Assembly (NCBI RefSeq): GCF_004339095.1
Contig: NZ_SMGQ01000011.1
Span: 233,575 to 297,574 of the forward strand
Origin: Natranaerovirga hydrolytica
GTDB taxonomy: Bacteria > Bacillota > Clostridia > Lachnospirales > DSM-24629
Reading direction: 5' to 3'
Length of the DNA: 64,000 nucleotides
Shown one piece after another: positions 52,828 to 61,335 of the stretch. The position numbers and the translations under genes are program-made. Under the pieces are notes generated by a model. It saw nothing but the letters and a program-made list of their open reading frames with translations, searched no databases and was not told the DNA's origin. Position 1 is the stretch's first letter. The number at the start of each line of letters is the position of its first letter.

Positions 52828-53733
52828 ATGAATAGACAAAATGATTTAATGAAAAGAATAAACGAGACTTATCCTAAATTAAGTAAAGGACAAAAATTAT
52901 TAGCAAATTACATTATAAAACACTATGAAAAAGCTGTTTTTTTAACGGCGTCTAAATTAGGAAAAATCGTCGGTGTAAGTGAATCCACAGTGGTTCGTTT
53001 TGCTAATGAATTAGGCTATGACGGATATCCAAAATTACAACGTGCTTTAGAAGAATTGGTTAAAACAAAATTGACTTCTATTCAACGAATGGAAGTAGCT
53101 TCTGACCGAATTGATAAGCAACAAATACTCAAATCGGTTTTGCAATCAGATGCCGATAAAATTAAGTATACCATTGAAGATATTGATGGAGAAGCATTTG
53201 ATAAATCTGTGGAAATGATTTTAGAAGCGAAAACAATTTATATTCTAGGGGTTAGAAGTAGCGCAGCTCTAGCTAACTTTTTAGGTTTTTATTTCAATTT
53301 AATATTTAACAATGTAAAATTAATACATACCAATAGTGTGAGTGAAATGTTTGAACAAATCTATAGAATGGATTCAGACGACGTGGTTATTGGTATTAGT
53401 TTTCCAAGGTATTCAAAAAGAACCATAAAAGCAATGGAGTTTGCAAAAAGCAGAAAAGCAAAAGTCATTACAATTACAGATAGTCCATTGTCACCAATGA
53501 TTCAATATGCAGATTGTAGTTTGCTAGCAAGAAGTGACATGGCATCCTTTGTGGACTCTTTAGTAGCGCCATTAAGCGTTGTAAATGCTTTGATTGTTGC
53601 ACTATGCATAAAAAAACAAGACGATGTCATCAATGCCCTACATAGCTTAGAATCTATATGGGAAGAATACGAAGTATATGATAAAAGTGATGATGATATT
53701 ACATTAACTTATAATCCAAAAGAACAAATATAA
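52828..53733 (+). CDS. MurR/RpiR-family transcriptional regulator
   Basis: A 301-residue regulator with an N-terminal HTH_6 domain (NYIIKHYEKAVFLTASKLGKIVGVSESTVVRFANELGYDGYPKLQ) and a C-terminal SIS sugar-phosphate-binding domain (IYILGVRSSAALANFLGFYF, VIGISFPRYSKRTIKAMEFAK, ITDSPLSPMIQYAD). Family members control sugar-phosphate or amino-sugar genes. No sugar genes adjoin it, so its target cannot be named. It appears monocistronic, between the decarboxylase operon terminator and a long hairpin. Confidence 0.9.
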   Translation: MNRQNDLMKRINETYPKLSKGQKLLANYIIKHYEKAVFLTASKLGKIVGVSESTVVRFANELGYDGYPKLQRALEELVKTKLTSIQRMEVASDRIDKQQILKSVLQSDADKIKYTIEDIDGEAFDKSVEMILEAKTIYILGVRSSAALANFLGFYFNLIFNNVKLIHTNSVSEMFEQIYRMDSDDVVIGISFPRYSKRTIKAMEFAKSRKAKVITITDSPLSPMIQYADCSLLARSDMASFVDSLVAPLSVVNALIVALCIKKQDDVINALHSLESIWEEYEVYDKSDDDITLTYNPKEQI

Positions 53734-53734
53734 T

Positions 53735-53770
53735 AATATATAATCTCTTATGGTTAAGAGATTATATATT
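53735..53770. terminator. Long hairpin after the RpiR-type regulator gene
   Basis: Perfect 16-bp AT-rich stem, 53735-53750 with 53755-53770, and a TGGT loop. It overlaps the end of the gap before the repeat array. Confidence 0.7.
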
Positions 53771-53775
53771 GTATT

Positions 53776-53876
53776 TATATTCACGTACCTTAATGTCTCT
53801 TGCTGGTGCAAGAGACACAGTTTCGTTGAAAGCATTATTCTCAAATCCTTGCAAGCAAGTTTGCAGATAGGACTTT
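53776..53876 (+). repeat. Two-hairpin repeat, tandem unit 1
   Basis: H1 is TGTCTCTTGC/GCAAGAGACA (53794-53803 with 53808-53817). The H2 core AAATCCTTGCAAGCAAGTTT is at 53843-53862. The outer H2 stem has lost much pairing (GAAAG/CTTTC retained). It is the most degenerate of the three units. Confidence 0.8.
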
Positions 53877-53977
53877 CATATTAACGAAACTTATGCCTCT
53901 GACTAGCGTAAGAGGCACAAGTTTCGCTGAAAATGTAAAAACTAAATCCTTGCGAGCAAGTTTCCTTTTTACATTTT
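53877..53977 (+). repeat. Two-hairpin repeat, tandem unit 2
   Basis: H1 is CGAAACTT-A-TGCCTCT paired with AGAGGCA-C-AAGTTTCG (53885-53926). H2 is a perfect 13-bp stem, 53929-53941 with 53966-53978, around the core AAATCCTTGCGAGCAAGTTT. The unit begins CATATTAAC. Confidence 0.9.
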
Positions 53978-54087
53978 CATATTAACTTAACTTATGCCTC
54001 TTACTGGCGTAAGAGACACAAGTTTCTCTGAAAGTCTAATTTCCAAATCCTTACGAGTAAGTTTGCAAATTAGACTTTCATATTAAC
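53978..54087 (+). repeat. Two-hairpin repeat, tandem unit 3
   Basis: H1 is TGCCTCTTA/TAAGAGACA. H2 is a perfect 13-bp stem, 54030-54042 with 54067-54079, of different sequence from unit 2. The core AAATCCTTACGAGTAAGTTT shows a paired G-to-A/C-to-T change in its inner stem. The unit ends with CATATTAAC at 54079-54087, just before the ribosome binding site of the next gene. H1 and H2 starts are spaced 101 bases from those of unit 2. Confidence 0.9.
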
Positions 54088-54104
54088 TCACTAGGAGCAT
54101 ATTT

Positions 54105-55331
54105 ATGAAGAAAGTTTTAATTGTTGGTGGTGGACCAGCAGGTATGATTGCAGGTATAATGGCTGCAAGAAATAACCATCAAGTGATTTTGTTAGAAAAA
54201 AATGATAAACTGGGTAAAAAATTATTTATTACAGGTAAAGGCCGATGTAACCTAACCAATGCTTGTGATTTGGATTTTTTATTTAGCCAGGTCATGACAA
54301 ATTCGAAATTTTTATACAGTGCTTTTTATACCTTTTCTAATGAGGCAACCATCCAGTTTTTTAATGAACTAGGTCTTAAAACAAAAGTTGAGAGAGGCAA
54401 TAGAGTCTTTCCCAAGTCCGATAAATCCTCAGATGTCATTAAAGTATTAGAAAATGAATTAAAAAGATTAAATGTAAACATACAATACAACGCTGAGGCT
54501 GTAGAGGTGTTAGTAGACGACAACAGATGTAAAGGCATTCAGCTTAAAAACAAAGAAAAATTATACGCAGATGCCGTTGTTATTGCAACAGGAGGATTGT
54601 CGTATAAAAGCACAGGATCTACAGGAGATGGCTATGATTTTGCAAGAAAAATGGGTCATACCATCAAAAAAACGTCTCCATCATTGGTTCCAATAGAAAC
54701 GAAGGAACAATGGGTAAAATACTTACAAGGGTTAGCTCTAAAGAACGTTAAAGTATCCATTGAAGACAATCATCAAAAACAATTGTATGAAGATTTTGGA
54801 GAAATGTTATTCACACACTTTGGTTTATCAGGTCCTTTAATTCTAAGTGGAAGCAGGTATATGATTAATCATTTAGACAAAGGATTAAAGGTAAAGATAG
54901 ATTTGAAACCTGCCCTAAATGATCATGATTTAGATAAACGATTGGTTAAAGATTTTGAGAAGTATCAAAAAAAGCAATTTAAAAATGCATTAGATGATTT
55001 GTTACCTAAAAAATTAATTCCAATCATCATTCAATTGTCTAATATACCAGAAGAGAAGACTGTATCCAATATTACTAAAGTAGAAAGACAAGAATTGGTT
55101 CAAGTACTGAAAGGCTTAACTTGTCATATAAGTGGCCTTAGAGACTATAAAGAAGCCATTATTACAGCAGGGGGAATCCATGTCAAAGAAATTCACCCAC
55201 ACACCATGGAGTCAAAATTAGTTTCAGGCGTGTATTTTGTAGGGGAAGTATTAGACATTGATGCCTTAACAGGCGGATACAATCTGCAAGTTGCTTGGTC
55301 AACCGGTTACTTAGCAGGACTAAATATATAA
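54105..55331 (+). CDS. NAD(P)/FAD-dependent oxidoreductase, HI0933/BaiN-type family
   Basis: A 408-residue flavoprotein. The N-terminal FAD motif is VLIVGGGPAGMIAGIMAA, with EKNDKLGKKLFITGKGRCNLTNAC, the family hallmark. VVIATGGLSYKSTGSTGDGYDFA and the C-terminal GGIHVKEIHPHTMESKLVSGVYFVGEVLDIDALTGGYNLQVAWSTG-like FAD closure follow. The physiological substrate of most members is unknown. AGGAG lies 9 bases before the ATG, directly after the tandem repeat array. It heads a likely operon with aroH, cmk and ispH. Confidence 0.92.
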   Translation: MKKVLIVGGGPAGMIAGIMAARNNHQVILLEKNDKLGKKLFITGKGRCNLTNACDLDFLFSQVMTNSKFLYSAFYTFSNEATIQFFNELGLKTKVERGNRVFPKSDKSSDVIKVLENELKRLNVNIQYNAEAVEVLVDDNRCKGIQLKNKEKLYADAVVIATGGLSYKSTGSTGDGYDFARKMGHTIKKTSPSLVPIETKEQWVKYLQGLALKNVKVSIEDNHQKQLYEDFGEMLFTHFGLSGPLILSGSRYMINHLDKGLKVKIDLKPALNDHDLDKRLVKDFEKYQKKQFKNALDDLLPKKLIPIIIQLSNIPEEKTVSNITKVERQELVQVLKGLTCHISGLRDYKEAIITAGGIHVKEIHPHTMESKLVSGVYFVGEVLDIDALTGGYNLQVAWSTGYLAGLNI

Positions 55332-55348
55332 ATAGATAGGTGATTACA

Positions 55349-55705
55349 ATGATAGGTATTAGAGGTGCAACAACTGTAAACAATAATAATATGACAGATA
55401 TTACCAATGAAACAAAAAAATTATTAAAAACCATTATAACAGAAAATCATTTAGAGCAAGAAGATATGGTGTCTATTATATTTTCGGCTACAAAAGATTT
55501 AGACACCCATTACCCAGCCGTAGCAGCTAGAGAAATGGGCTTAACAGAAACACCGTTATTTTGTGTTCAAGAAATGGATGTTGTTGGCAGCTTACAACGT
55601 TGTATTAGAATTTTAATTCATTATAATAAAGATATGCCTAAAAAAGAAGTAAAGCATATTTATCTAAATGAAGCAACAAAATTAAGACCTGATTTACAAA
55701 AGTAA
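55349..55705 (+). CDS. aroH: Chorismate mutase, AroH type
   Basis: It rearranges chorismate to prephenate for Phe/Tyr synthesis. The 118-residue protein matches the trimeric AroH family: IGIRGATTVNNNN, IISIIFSATKDLDTHYPAVAAR-like core (residues about 45-65) and CIRILIHYN, with the catalytic Arg in IRGAT. AGGTG about 8 bases upstream supports the ATG at 55349 rather than the GTG at 55340. Confidence 0.93.
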   Translation: MIGIRGATTVNNNNMTDITNETKKLLKTIITENHLEQEDMVSIIFSATKDLDTHYPAVAAREMGLTETPLFCVQEMDVVGSLQRCIRILIHYNKDMPKKEVKHIYLNEATKLRPDLQK

Positions 55706-55743
55706 AAAAGTATAAAGATACCTTTTAGCACAAGGAGGCAAAT

Positions 55744-56439
55744 ATGAGTCCATTTAAAAGTATTGCAATTGATGGCCCAGCAGGAGCTGGTAAAAGTACC
55801 ATAGCAAAAAAGGTAGCAGAAACTTTAGGATATGTCTATATTGATACAGGTGCAATGTATAGAGCCATAGCCTATGAATGTATTAGAAAAAACATTAACA
55901 TTAAAGATGAAGAGGCAATTAACACTTTATGTAGCAACATAGACATTATCATTCAATATGTGGATGGTGAACAACAGGTACTATTAAACAACGAAAATGT
56001 GACCCATTACATTAGAACAACAGAAGTAGGCAACGTAACATCTCAAATATCCGTCTATCATAATGTTAGAAAAAAATTAGTAGAATTACAACAAAAATTA
56101 GCTCATCAAGCAAATGTTATAATGGATGGAAGGGATATTGGTACATATGTATTACCAAATGCCAATTTAAAAATCTTTTTAACAGCCAGCATAGAACAAA
56201 GAGCACAAAGACGTTGGAAAGAACTTAATGACAAAGGGGATCAAACTCAGTTAAAAACCCTAGAAGCACAAATCAAAGAAAGAGATTATAATGATATGAA
56301 TCGAAAAATTGCGCCTTTAAAAAAGGCAGAAGACGCAATTGAAGTCGATACATCTAATATGTCAATAGAGGAAGTTGTCAAAAAAGTGATTTCATTATAT
56401 AATAAAAGGATAGTGGAAAATGGAAATAGTAATGGCTAA
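55744..56439 (+). CDS. cmk: Cytidylate kinase
   Basis: CMP/dCMP kinase, 231 residues. The P-loop is AIDGPAGAGKSTIAKK, followed by YIDTGAMYRA, the NMP-binding GNVTSQIS and MDGRDIGTYVLPNA. The lid region has RAQRRWKEL and RDYNDMNRKIAPLKKAEDAI. AAGGAGG precedes the ATG. Its 3' end overlaps ispH by 20 bases, a conserved clostridial pairing. Confidence 0.96.
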   Translation: MSPFKSIAIDGPAGAGKSTIAKKVAETLGYVYIDTGAMYRAIAYECIRKNINIKDEEAINTLCSNIDIIIQYVDGEQQVLLNNENVTHYIRTTEVGNVTSQISVYHNVRKKLVELQQKLAHQANVIMDGRDIGTYVLPNANLKIFLTASIEQRAQRRWKELNDKGDQTQLKTLEAQIKERDYNDMNRKIAPLKKAEDAIEVDTSNMSIEEVVKKVISLYNKRIVENGNSNG

Positions 56440-58357
56440 AACCGCAGGTTTTTGTTTTGGAGTAGACAAAGCAGTTAAAATAGCTTATGAAAACGCCAAA
56501 CATAAAAATGTATATACCTATGGTCCAATTATTCATAACACACAGCTAGTGGATGATTTAAGTAAAAACGGAGTAGAAGTAATAAATTCTTTAGAAGATA
56601 TCCATACTATAATAGATGGTAAATTAATTGTTAGGTCACATGGTGTGTCAAAAGATGTATTTATAAATGCCAACGATAAATTTAAAGAAGTTATTGACGC
56701 AACTTGTCCTTTTGTAAAAAGAATCCATAAAATTGTTGAAGAATATAGCGAAAAAGGATATATTATAATTGTAATCGGTAATGAAACCCATCCTGAGATA
56801 GAAGGTATTATTGGATGGACAAATACCAAAACTTATATCATCAATAGTAAAGAAGAAGCATTACAATTAGAATTAAATAATAATCAACCTGTTTGTGTGG
56901 TTAGCCAAACAACATTCAATGCCACTAAGTTTGAAGAAATGGTTGAAATTATTAAGAAAAAAGTATATGATGTAATTGTTTTTAATACAATTTGTAGTGC
57001 CACCCATAATCGACAAAATGAGGCATTGCAAATTGCAAAAAAAGTAAAAAAAATGATTATAATTGGTGGGAAGCATAGTTCCAACACACAAAAGCTTTAT
57101 GAAATCTGTAAAAGTGAATGTAAAAAAACATATCACATTGAAACCATTAATGATATTGATTTAAGTGAATTTAAAGCAGATGATGTCATTGGAATAACAG
57201 CAGGAGCTTCAACACCAAATAACATAATTGAGGAGGTTATTTTTGAGATGTCAAAAATAGAAGAAGAAAACAGTTTTGAAAAATTATTAGAGGAATCATT
57301 ATTTACAATCCATAACGGAAAAATAGTAAAAGGTACTGTTATAGATGTTAATGAAAATGAAATCATATTAAATATTGGATATAAATCTGATGGTATTATC
57401 TCTAAATCAGATTATTCAAATTACCCAGACGTGGATTTGAAATCCCAAGTAAAAGTTGGAGATGAACTAGAAGCTAAGGTTTACAAAGTAAATGATGGTG
57501 ACGGACAAGTTTTATTAACACACAAACAAATCGCAGCGTCAAAAGGATACAAAAAATTAGAAGAAGCAGAAAAGAACAAAGAAGTTCTAACAAGTAAAGT
57601 TGTAGAAGTACTTCCAAGTGGTGTGGTAGTTGTTGTGGAAGAAGCAAGAGTATTTATACCTGCTAGCTTGGTATCAGAACAATATGAAAAAGATTTAAAA
57701 GTTTACTTAAATCAAGAGATTGATTTTCAAATTATTGAGTTCAGTCCAAAAAGAAAAAGAATTATTGGAAGTAGAAAACAATTATTAAAAGCAGAAAGAC
57801 AGAAAAAACAAAAAGAGATTTTTGAAAATATTGAAGTTGGCCAAGTCGTAGAAGGAAGAGTTAAAAACATTACTGACTTTGGTGCGTTTATTGACTTAGG
57901 TGGTGCAGATGGATTGCTTCACATTTCAGAAATGTCATGGGGAAGAATTCAAAATCCTAATAAGTTATTAAAAGAAGATGAAATTGTAAAAGTGTTTGTA
58001 AAAGACATTAACCAAAATAATAAAAAAATCTCATTGAGTCTAAAATTCCCAGAAGCTAATCCTTGGAACAATGCAATTGAAAAATTTGCAGTAGGAAATG
58101 TAGTCAAAGGAAAAGTGGCTAGAATGACTGATTTTGGTGCATTTATTGAAATATTGCCAGGCGTAGATGCTTTATTACATGTTTCTCAAATATCAAAAGA
58201 ACATGTAGAAAAACCTTCAGATGCCCTTAAAGTAGGTCAAGAAGTAGAAGCTAAAATCATTGATTTTAAAGAAGAAGAAAAGAAAATTAGTTTAAGCATT
58301 AAAGCCCTTGAAGAACCTACAGAAGAGCAAAAAGAAGAAGATAATCAAGAAGCATAA
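56420..58357 (+). CDS. ispH: 4-hydroxy-3-methylbut-2-enyl diphosphate reductase fused to S1 RNA-binding domains
   Basis: Residues 1-280 are IspH, the Fe-S enzyme making IPP and DMAPP in the last MEP-pathway step (AKTAGFCFGVDKAVKIA, RSHGVSK, DATCPFVKRIH, GNETHPEIEGI, NTICSATHNRQ, with cluster cysteines in GFCFG, ATCPF and TICSA). Residues about 300-640 hold four S1 domains like ribosomal protein S1 (NITDFGAFIDLGGADGLLHISEMSW, MTDFGAFIEILPGVDALLHVSQIS). Such IspH-RpsA fusions are known in clostridia. The start overlaps cmk. Confidence 0.96.
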   Translation: MEIVMAKTAGFCFGVDKAVKIAYENAKHKNVYTYGPIIHNTQLVDDLSKNGVEVINSLEDIHTIIDGKLIVRSHGVSKDVFINANDKFKEVIDATCPFVKRIHKIVEEYSEKGYIIIVIGNETHPEIEGIIGWTNTKTYIINSKEEALQLELNNNQPVCVVSQTTFNATKFEEMVEIIKKKVYDVIVFNTICSATHNRQNEALQIAKKVKKMIIIGGKHSSNTQKLYEICKSECKKTYHIETINDIDLSEFKADDVIGITAGASTPNNIIEEVIFEMSKIEEENSFEKLLEESLFTIHNGKIVKGTVIDVNENEIILNIGYKSDGIISKSDYSNYPDVDLKSQVKVGDELEAKVYKVNDGDGQVLLTHKQIAASKGYKKLEEAEKNKEVLTSKVVEVLPSGVVVVVEEARVFIPASLVSEQYEKDLKVYLNQEIDFQIIEFSPKRKRIIGSRKQLLKAERQKKQKEIFENIEVGQVVEGRVKNITDFGAFIDLGGADGLLHISEMSWGRIQNPNKLLKEDEIVKVFVKDINQNNKKISLSLKFPEANPWNNAIEKFAVGNVVKGKVARMTDFGAFIEILPGVDALLHVSQISKEHVEKPSDALKVGQEVEAKIIDFKEEEKKISLSIKALEEPTEEQKEEDNQEA

Positions 58358-58377
58358 TTGTTTAGAGGAGCATAAAA

Positions 58378-59169
58378 TTGATAGCTAACTATGAAAGTTT
58401 TAAAAAAGAAATATTTGCTTTAACCAATATTGATTTAAATGCTTATAAAGAGCGTCAAATGAAAAGAAGAATAGATTCTTTAATTAAAAAGAATAACTAT
58501 GATGACTACAATAGTTATGTTAAAGCATTAAAAAGCAATAAAGACTTGTTTAATGAGTTTGTGAACTACCTCACGATAAATGTATCTGAATTCTATAGAA
58601 ATCCAGAACAGTGGAGAATATTAGAAGAAGAAATATTTCCTTTGCTTTTTAAGACATTTGGCAAGAATATAAAGATTTGGAGTGCGGCCTGTTCAACAGG
58701 AGATGAACCGTATTCATTAGCAATGTTGTTAGCAAAGTTTATGCCTTTATCCCAAGTCAAAATTATTGCTACAGACATTGATAAGCAAGTTTTATCAAAA
58801 GCTCAGCTAGGCTTATACAATGAAAAAAGTTTAGCAGCATTGCCAAAAGAATTTAAAGATAAGTATTTTAGAGAAGTCGGTCAGTCATCGTATCAAATTA
58901 TTGAAGACATAAAAAAGTCAATAGAATTTAAACAACATAACTTGTTAAAAGATTCTTATCCAACCAATTGTGATTTAATTGTTTGTAGAAATGTCTTGAT
59001 TTATTTTACTGAAGACGCTAAAAGTGAAATATATAAAAAGTTTAATCAATCACTAAAAAAAGAGGGGATATTATTTGTGGGCAGTACAGAACAAATAATA
59101 CAACCTCAATTGTATAAATTCTCAGCTACAAGATCCTTTTTTTATAAAAAAGAAAATAACATTTTATAA
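58378..59169 (+). CDS. cheR: Chemotaxis protein methyltransferase CheR
   Basis: CheR methylates glutamates of chemoreceptors using SAM. The 263-residue protein has the CheR N-domain (KERQMKRRIDSLIKKNNY) and catalytic part with TINVSEFYRNPEQW, WSAACSTGDEPYSLAMLL, IATDIDKQVLSKA and the family block CDLIVCRNVLIYFTEDAK. It begins at TTG 58378, 7 bases after GAGGAG. No other chemotaxis gene is present nearby. The end overlaps the convergent nuclease gene by 6 bases. Confidence 0.93.
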   Translation: MIANYESFKKEIFALTNIDLNAYKERQMKRRIDSLIKKNNYDDYNSYVKALKSNKDLFNEFVNYLTINVSEFYRNPEQWRILEEEIFPLLFKTFGKNIKIWSAACSTGDEPYSLAMLLAKFMPLSQVKIIATDIDKQVLSKAQLGLYNEKSLAALPKEFKDKYFREVGQSSYQIIEDIKKSIEFKQHNLLKDSYPTNCDLIVCRNVLIYFTEDAKSEIYKKFNQSLKKEGILFVGSTEQIIQPQLYKFSATRSFFYKKENNIL

Positions 59170-60258
59170 AAAAATTGATTCATTATGAAAGAATGTCATA
59201 AGGTATTCTTGTATCAAATTATCATCTTGTAGAATTTTATTTGCAGAAACATAATACATATGATCTTTATAATGTTTCTTAAATAAAGTGGTATTCATTG
59301 GTCTAAAGAGAGGTAAGAAATTATCTCTCTTTTTAATATAACAATTTGAAGCTTTGGCTTGCTCACGTCTTGAAACATCAACATATGTTCCAACGGATTT
59401 ATGAATGGCTTCATCTTCTAAAGGCAAATAATAATAGTCTTTATAATTGTCAAAAAAAACCTTTAATTGATCTGTTATTGAAAAGATAAACCAATTAATC
59501 GTCTTTTCGTGAATGGTAATCTTGAAGAATTCATTGGTATAAACCAAAGGTTTATAAGTAGCAATAGCGCTTTCTAACTGTATGTGTATAACATCATCAT
59601 TTAGAATCAGTTGATATTTTTTTGAACCCACATGATTAAAAAAAGAAGCGAAGAGTATTTCATATCGCAATAAAGGCAAAAGGGAAAGTAACCCAACTAA
59701 ATCATCTTTATTATGTAATAGAAGCAATTCTTTTTTATTACAATCTTGATCCTTAACGTAATGATAAAAAATCCCAATTAAATCTCCACCAGAATAAAGA
59801 TCCTCTCTATGAATGCCTAAAAATCTCTCAAGGGTTTTCTGTTTTAAATTATCTAGCTTCAAATGGGATTTATATTTTTTGATTGATAAATACAAATCAT
59901 AAGAAGTATGATTGTCCAAGTTAAAAGGAAGATGATAAACAGCACATCGTTCTTGAATAAAGGGCATATCAAAGTGATTCCCATTAAAATGTATGACTTT
60001 ATCATAGGGTGACATAAAAGCAATAAAGCCCTTTAAAATCATTAATTCATCTTCAAGGGTTTGGCAAAGCCATTGTTTAAGTTGCCACTTATTCTCTTTA
60101 AAATAAACACATCCAATAAGGTATATTTGATTTTTACTTCTTGAAAACCCTGTGGTTTCTATATCAACTATAACACATGAATCATACGGAATATCTAATA
60201 CATTTAAAACATCATAATCCACATCCATAGCGTCTAATTCAATATTTACAATTTCCAT
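59164..60258 (-). CDS. YprB-like RNase H-fold (DEDD) nuclease
   Basis: A 364-residue protein with a 3'-5' exonuclease-type fold: CVIVDIETTGFSRSKNQIYLIG (DxE), KVIHFNGNHFDMPFIQERC (middle Asp) and a later LLLHNKDDLVGLLSLLPLL (final acidic residue). This fits the YprB_RNaseH-like family found in Firmicutes, usually annotated only as a ribonuclease H-like protein. The long C-terminal half (residues about 210-364) is specific to the family and of unknown role. TTCATCACC before the ATG on the minus strand gives a GGTGAT site. Confidence 0.85.
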   Translation of the reverse strand: MEIVNIELDAMDVDYDVLNVLDIPYDSCVIVDIETTGFSRSKNQIYLIGCVYFKENKWQLKQWLCQTLEDELMILKGFIAFMSPYDKVIHFNGNHFDMPFIQERCAVYHLPFNLDNHTSYDLYLSIKKYKSHLKLDNLKQKTLERFLGIHREDLYSGGDLIGIFYHYVKDQDCNKKELLLLHNKDDLVGLLSLLPLLRYEILFASFFNHVGSKKYQLILNDDVIHIQLESAIATYKPLVYTNEFFKITIHEKTINWFIFSITDQLKVFFDNYKDYYYLPLEDEAIHKSVGTYVDVSRREQAKASNCYIKKRDNFLPLFRPMNTTLFKKHYKDHMYYVSANKILQDDNLIQEYLMTFFHNESIFL

Positions 60259-60305
60259 TTCATCACCTACTCATTCTTTCTAATGATATTGTACCTAAAA
60301 AAGCA

Positions 60306-60351
60306 AAAAAAAGAAAGTCACTTAGCCCATACTAAAAATGACCTTCTTTTA
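60306..60351 (-). terminator. Terminator after the amidase gene
   Basis: On the minus strand an AAAGAAGGTCA/TGACTTTCTTT stem with one G-U pair is followed by a long T-run, eight bases past the amidase stop. Confidence 0.8.
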
Positions 60352-60359
60352 CAAACACG

Positions 60360-61196
60360 CTACACTATGTCAAAATAGGCTTCAATGGCTTTTAAAATAC
60401 TTTGTGCATTTTGAAGATGTCCGTTATTTTCAACCAGTTTGGCTAAATCATTGGGATTGTCATGAAAACCACCTTCAATAATAAAGCTATGATGGGTATG
60501 ATCAACAGAATGTCTTAAAATACCATACCAGTCAATTGGGTTATTAGGCGTACTAGACGAGCTTTCACGAGAAAAGACTCTGCGTGTATTCATATTCATA
60601 TGCTCTGCAATGACCCTCATCATTTCTTCTGCAATGGGGCGGGCATTAGTTTGTCGAACGCTATAAATGATTTCTACACCAGAGGCACGGGTTTGTGGTG
60701 TGTTGCCCATAGCATTTGTATGAATAGAGAGTAGTAGGTCAGGATTTATATCAGCATACATTGTTCCCCTTTGGTACAAGGAAACATCTTCACCTGTTCT
60801 TCGAGTTAAATACACATTAGCATTTCTTTCCAGTAACATTTCCTCTAAAGCCAATGCTACTTCCAAGACATAATCGCCTTCAGCATATGAAGAATCAACA
60901 GGGCTAACATTAGCACCAGCTGAATGACCAGGATCAATAACAATATTCTTTCCTGCTAAGCTATTATTTGTACCATTTGGATTAGAAGATTCAATAGAAT
61001 GGATTATATTAATCTGATTGCCTAATCCCTCTACATCTAATCCAAAAAGGTTGCTTAAATCAGAGACCCTCAGATAATGTTCACCAAGGATATCCATAAA
61101 ATCTCGTACTTTAATGATACTATAACCCTTATCCGTTACATAAAATGCTTCTTTACCAGTATCTTCACCATTATACAAAACATCAATTGCTTTCAA
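60360..61196 (-). CDS. N-acetylmuramoyl-L-alanine amidase (Amidase_3), no signal peptide
   Basis: A zinc amidase that cleaves the bond between MurNAc and the stem peptide. Residues about 90-278 carry the Amidase_3 ligands: VIDPGHSAG (His), SYAEGDYVLEVA (Glu), LLSIHTNAM (His) and FIIEGGFHDNP (catalytic Glu). The first 80 residues, with FYVTDKGYSIIKVRDFMDILG, look like a small copper-amine-oxidase-like/binding domain. There is no signal peptide or membrane helix, so export or release is unexplained. It starts at TTG after AAGGTGA. The neighbouring dacF-like gene suggests a cell-wall group. Confidence 0.85.
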   Translation of the reverse strand: MKAIDVLYNGEDTGKEAFYVTDKGYSIIKVRDFMDILGEHYLRVSDLSNLFGLDVEGLGNQINIIHSIESSNPNGTNNSLAGKNIVIDPGHSAGANVSPVDSSYAEGDYVLEVALALEEMLLERNANVYLTRRTGEDVSLYQRGTMYADINPDLLLSIHTNAMGNTPQTRASGVEIIYSVRQTNARPIAEEMMRVIAEHMNMNTRRVFSRESSSSTPNNPIDWYGILRHSVDHTHHSFIIEGGFHDNPNDLAKLVENNGHLQNAQSILKAIEAYFDIV

Positions 61197-61272
61197 GAAA
61201 TCACCTTTTTAGTTGCTCTTACTAATACAATATGGACTAAAGATTAAGTGGTGAATCAATGGATACAATACA

Positions 61273-61305
61273 AAAGATACCTTTTGGGTCAGAAAAGGTA
61301 TCTTT
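61273..61305 (-). terminator. Terminator after the third D,D-carboxypeptidase gene
   Basis: Perfect 13-bp stem AAAGATACCTTTT/AAAAGGTATCTTT (61273-61285 with 61293-61305) and a short T-rich tail on the minus strand. Confidence 0.75.
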
Positions 61306-61335
61306 AGACATTCAGTCAAGCTATAAGGTTTCCAA

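Noticed and set aside
53776-54087. Tandem array as a possible CRISPR
   Set aside because: The units are 101 bases and repeat throughout, with no unique 30-40 base spacers, and no cas genes are nearby.
55183-55434. 83-codon minus-strand frame across the flavoprotein-aroH junction
   Set aside because: Both plus-strand genes are well supported and co-oriented; the frame has no ribosome binding site.
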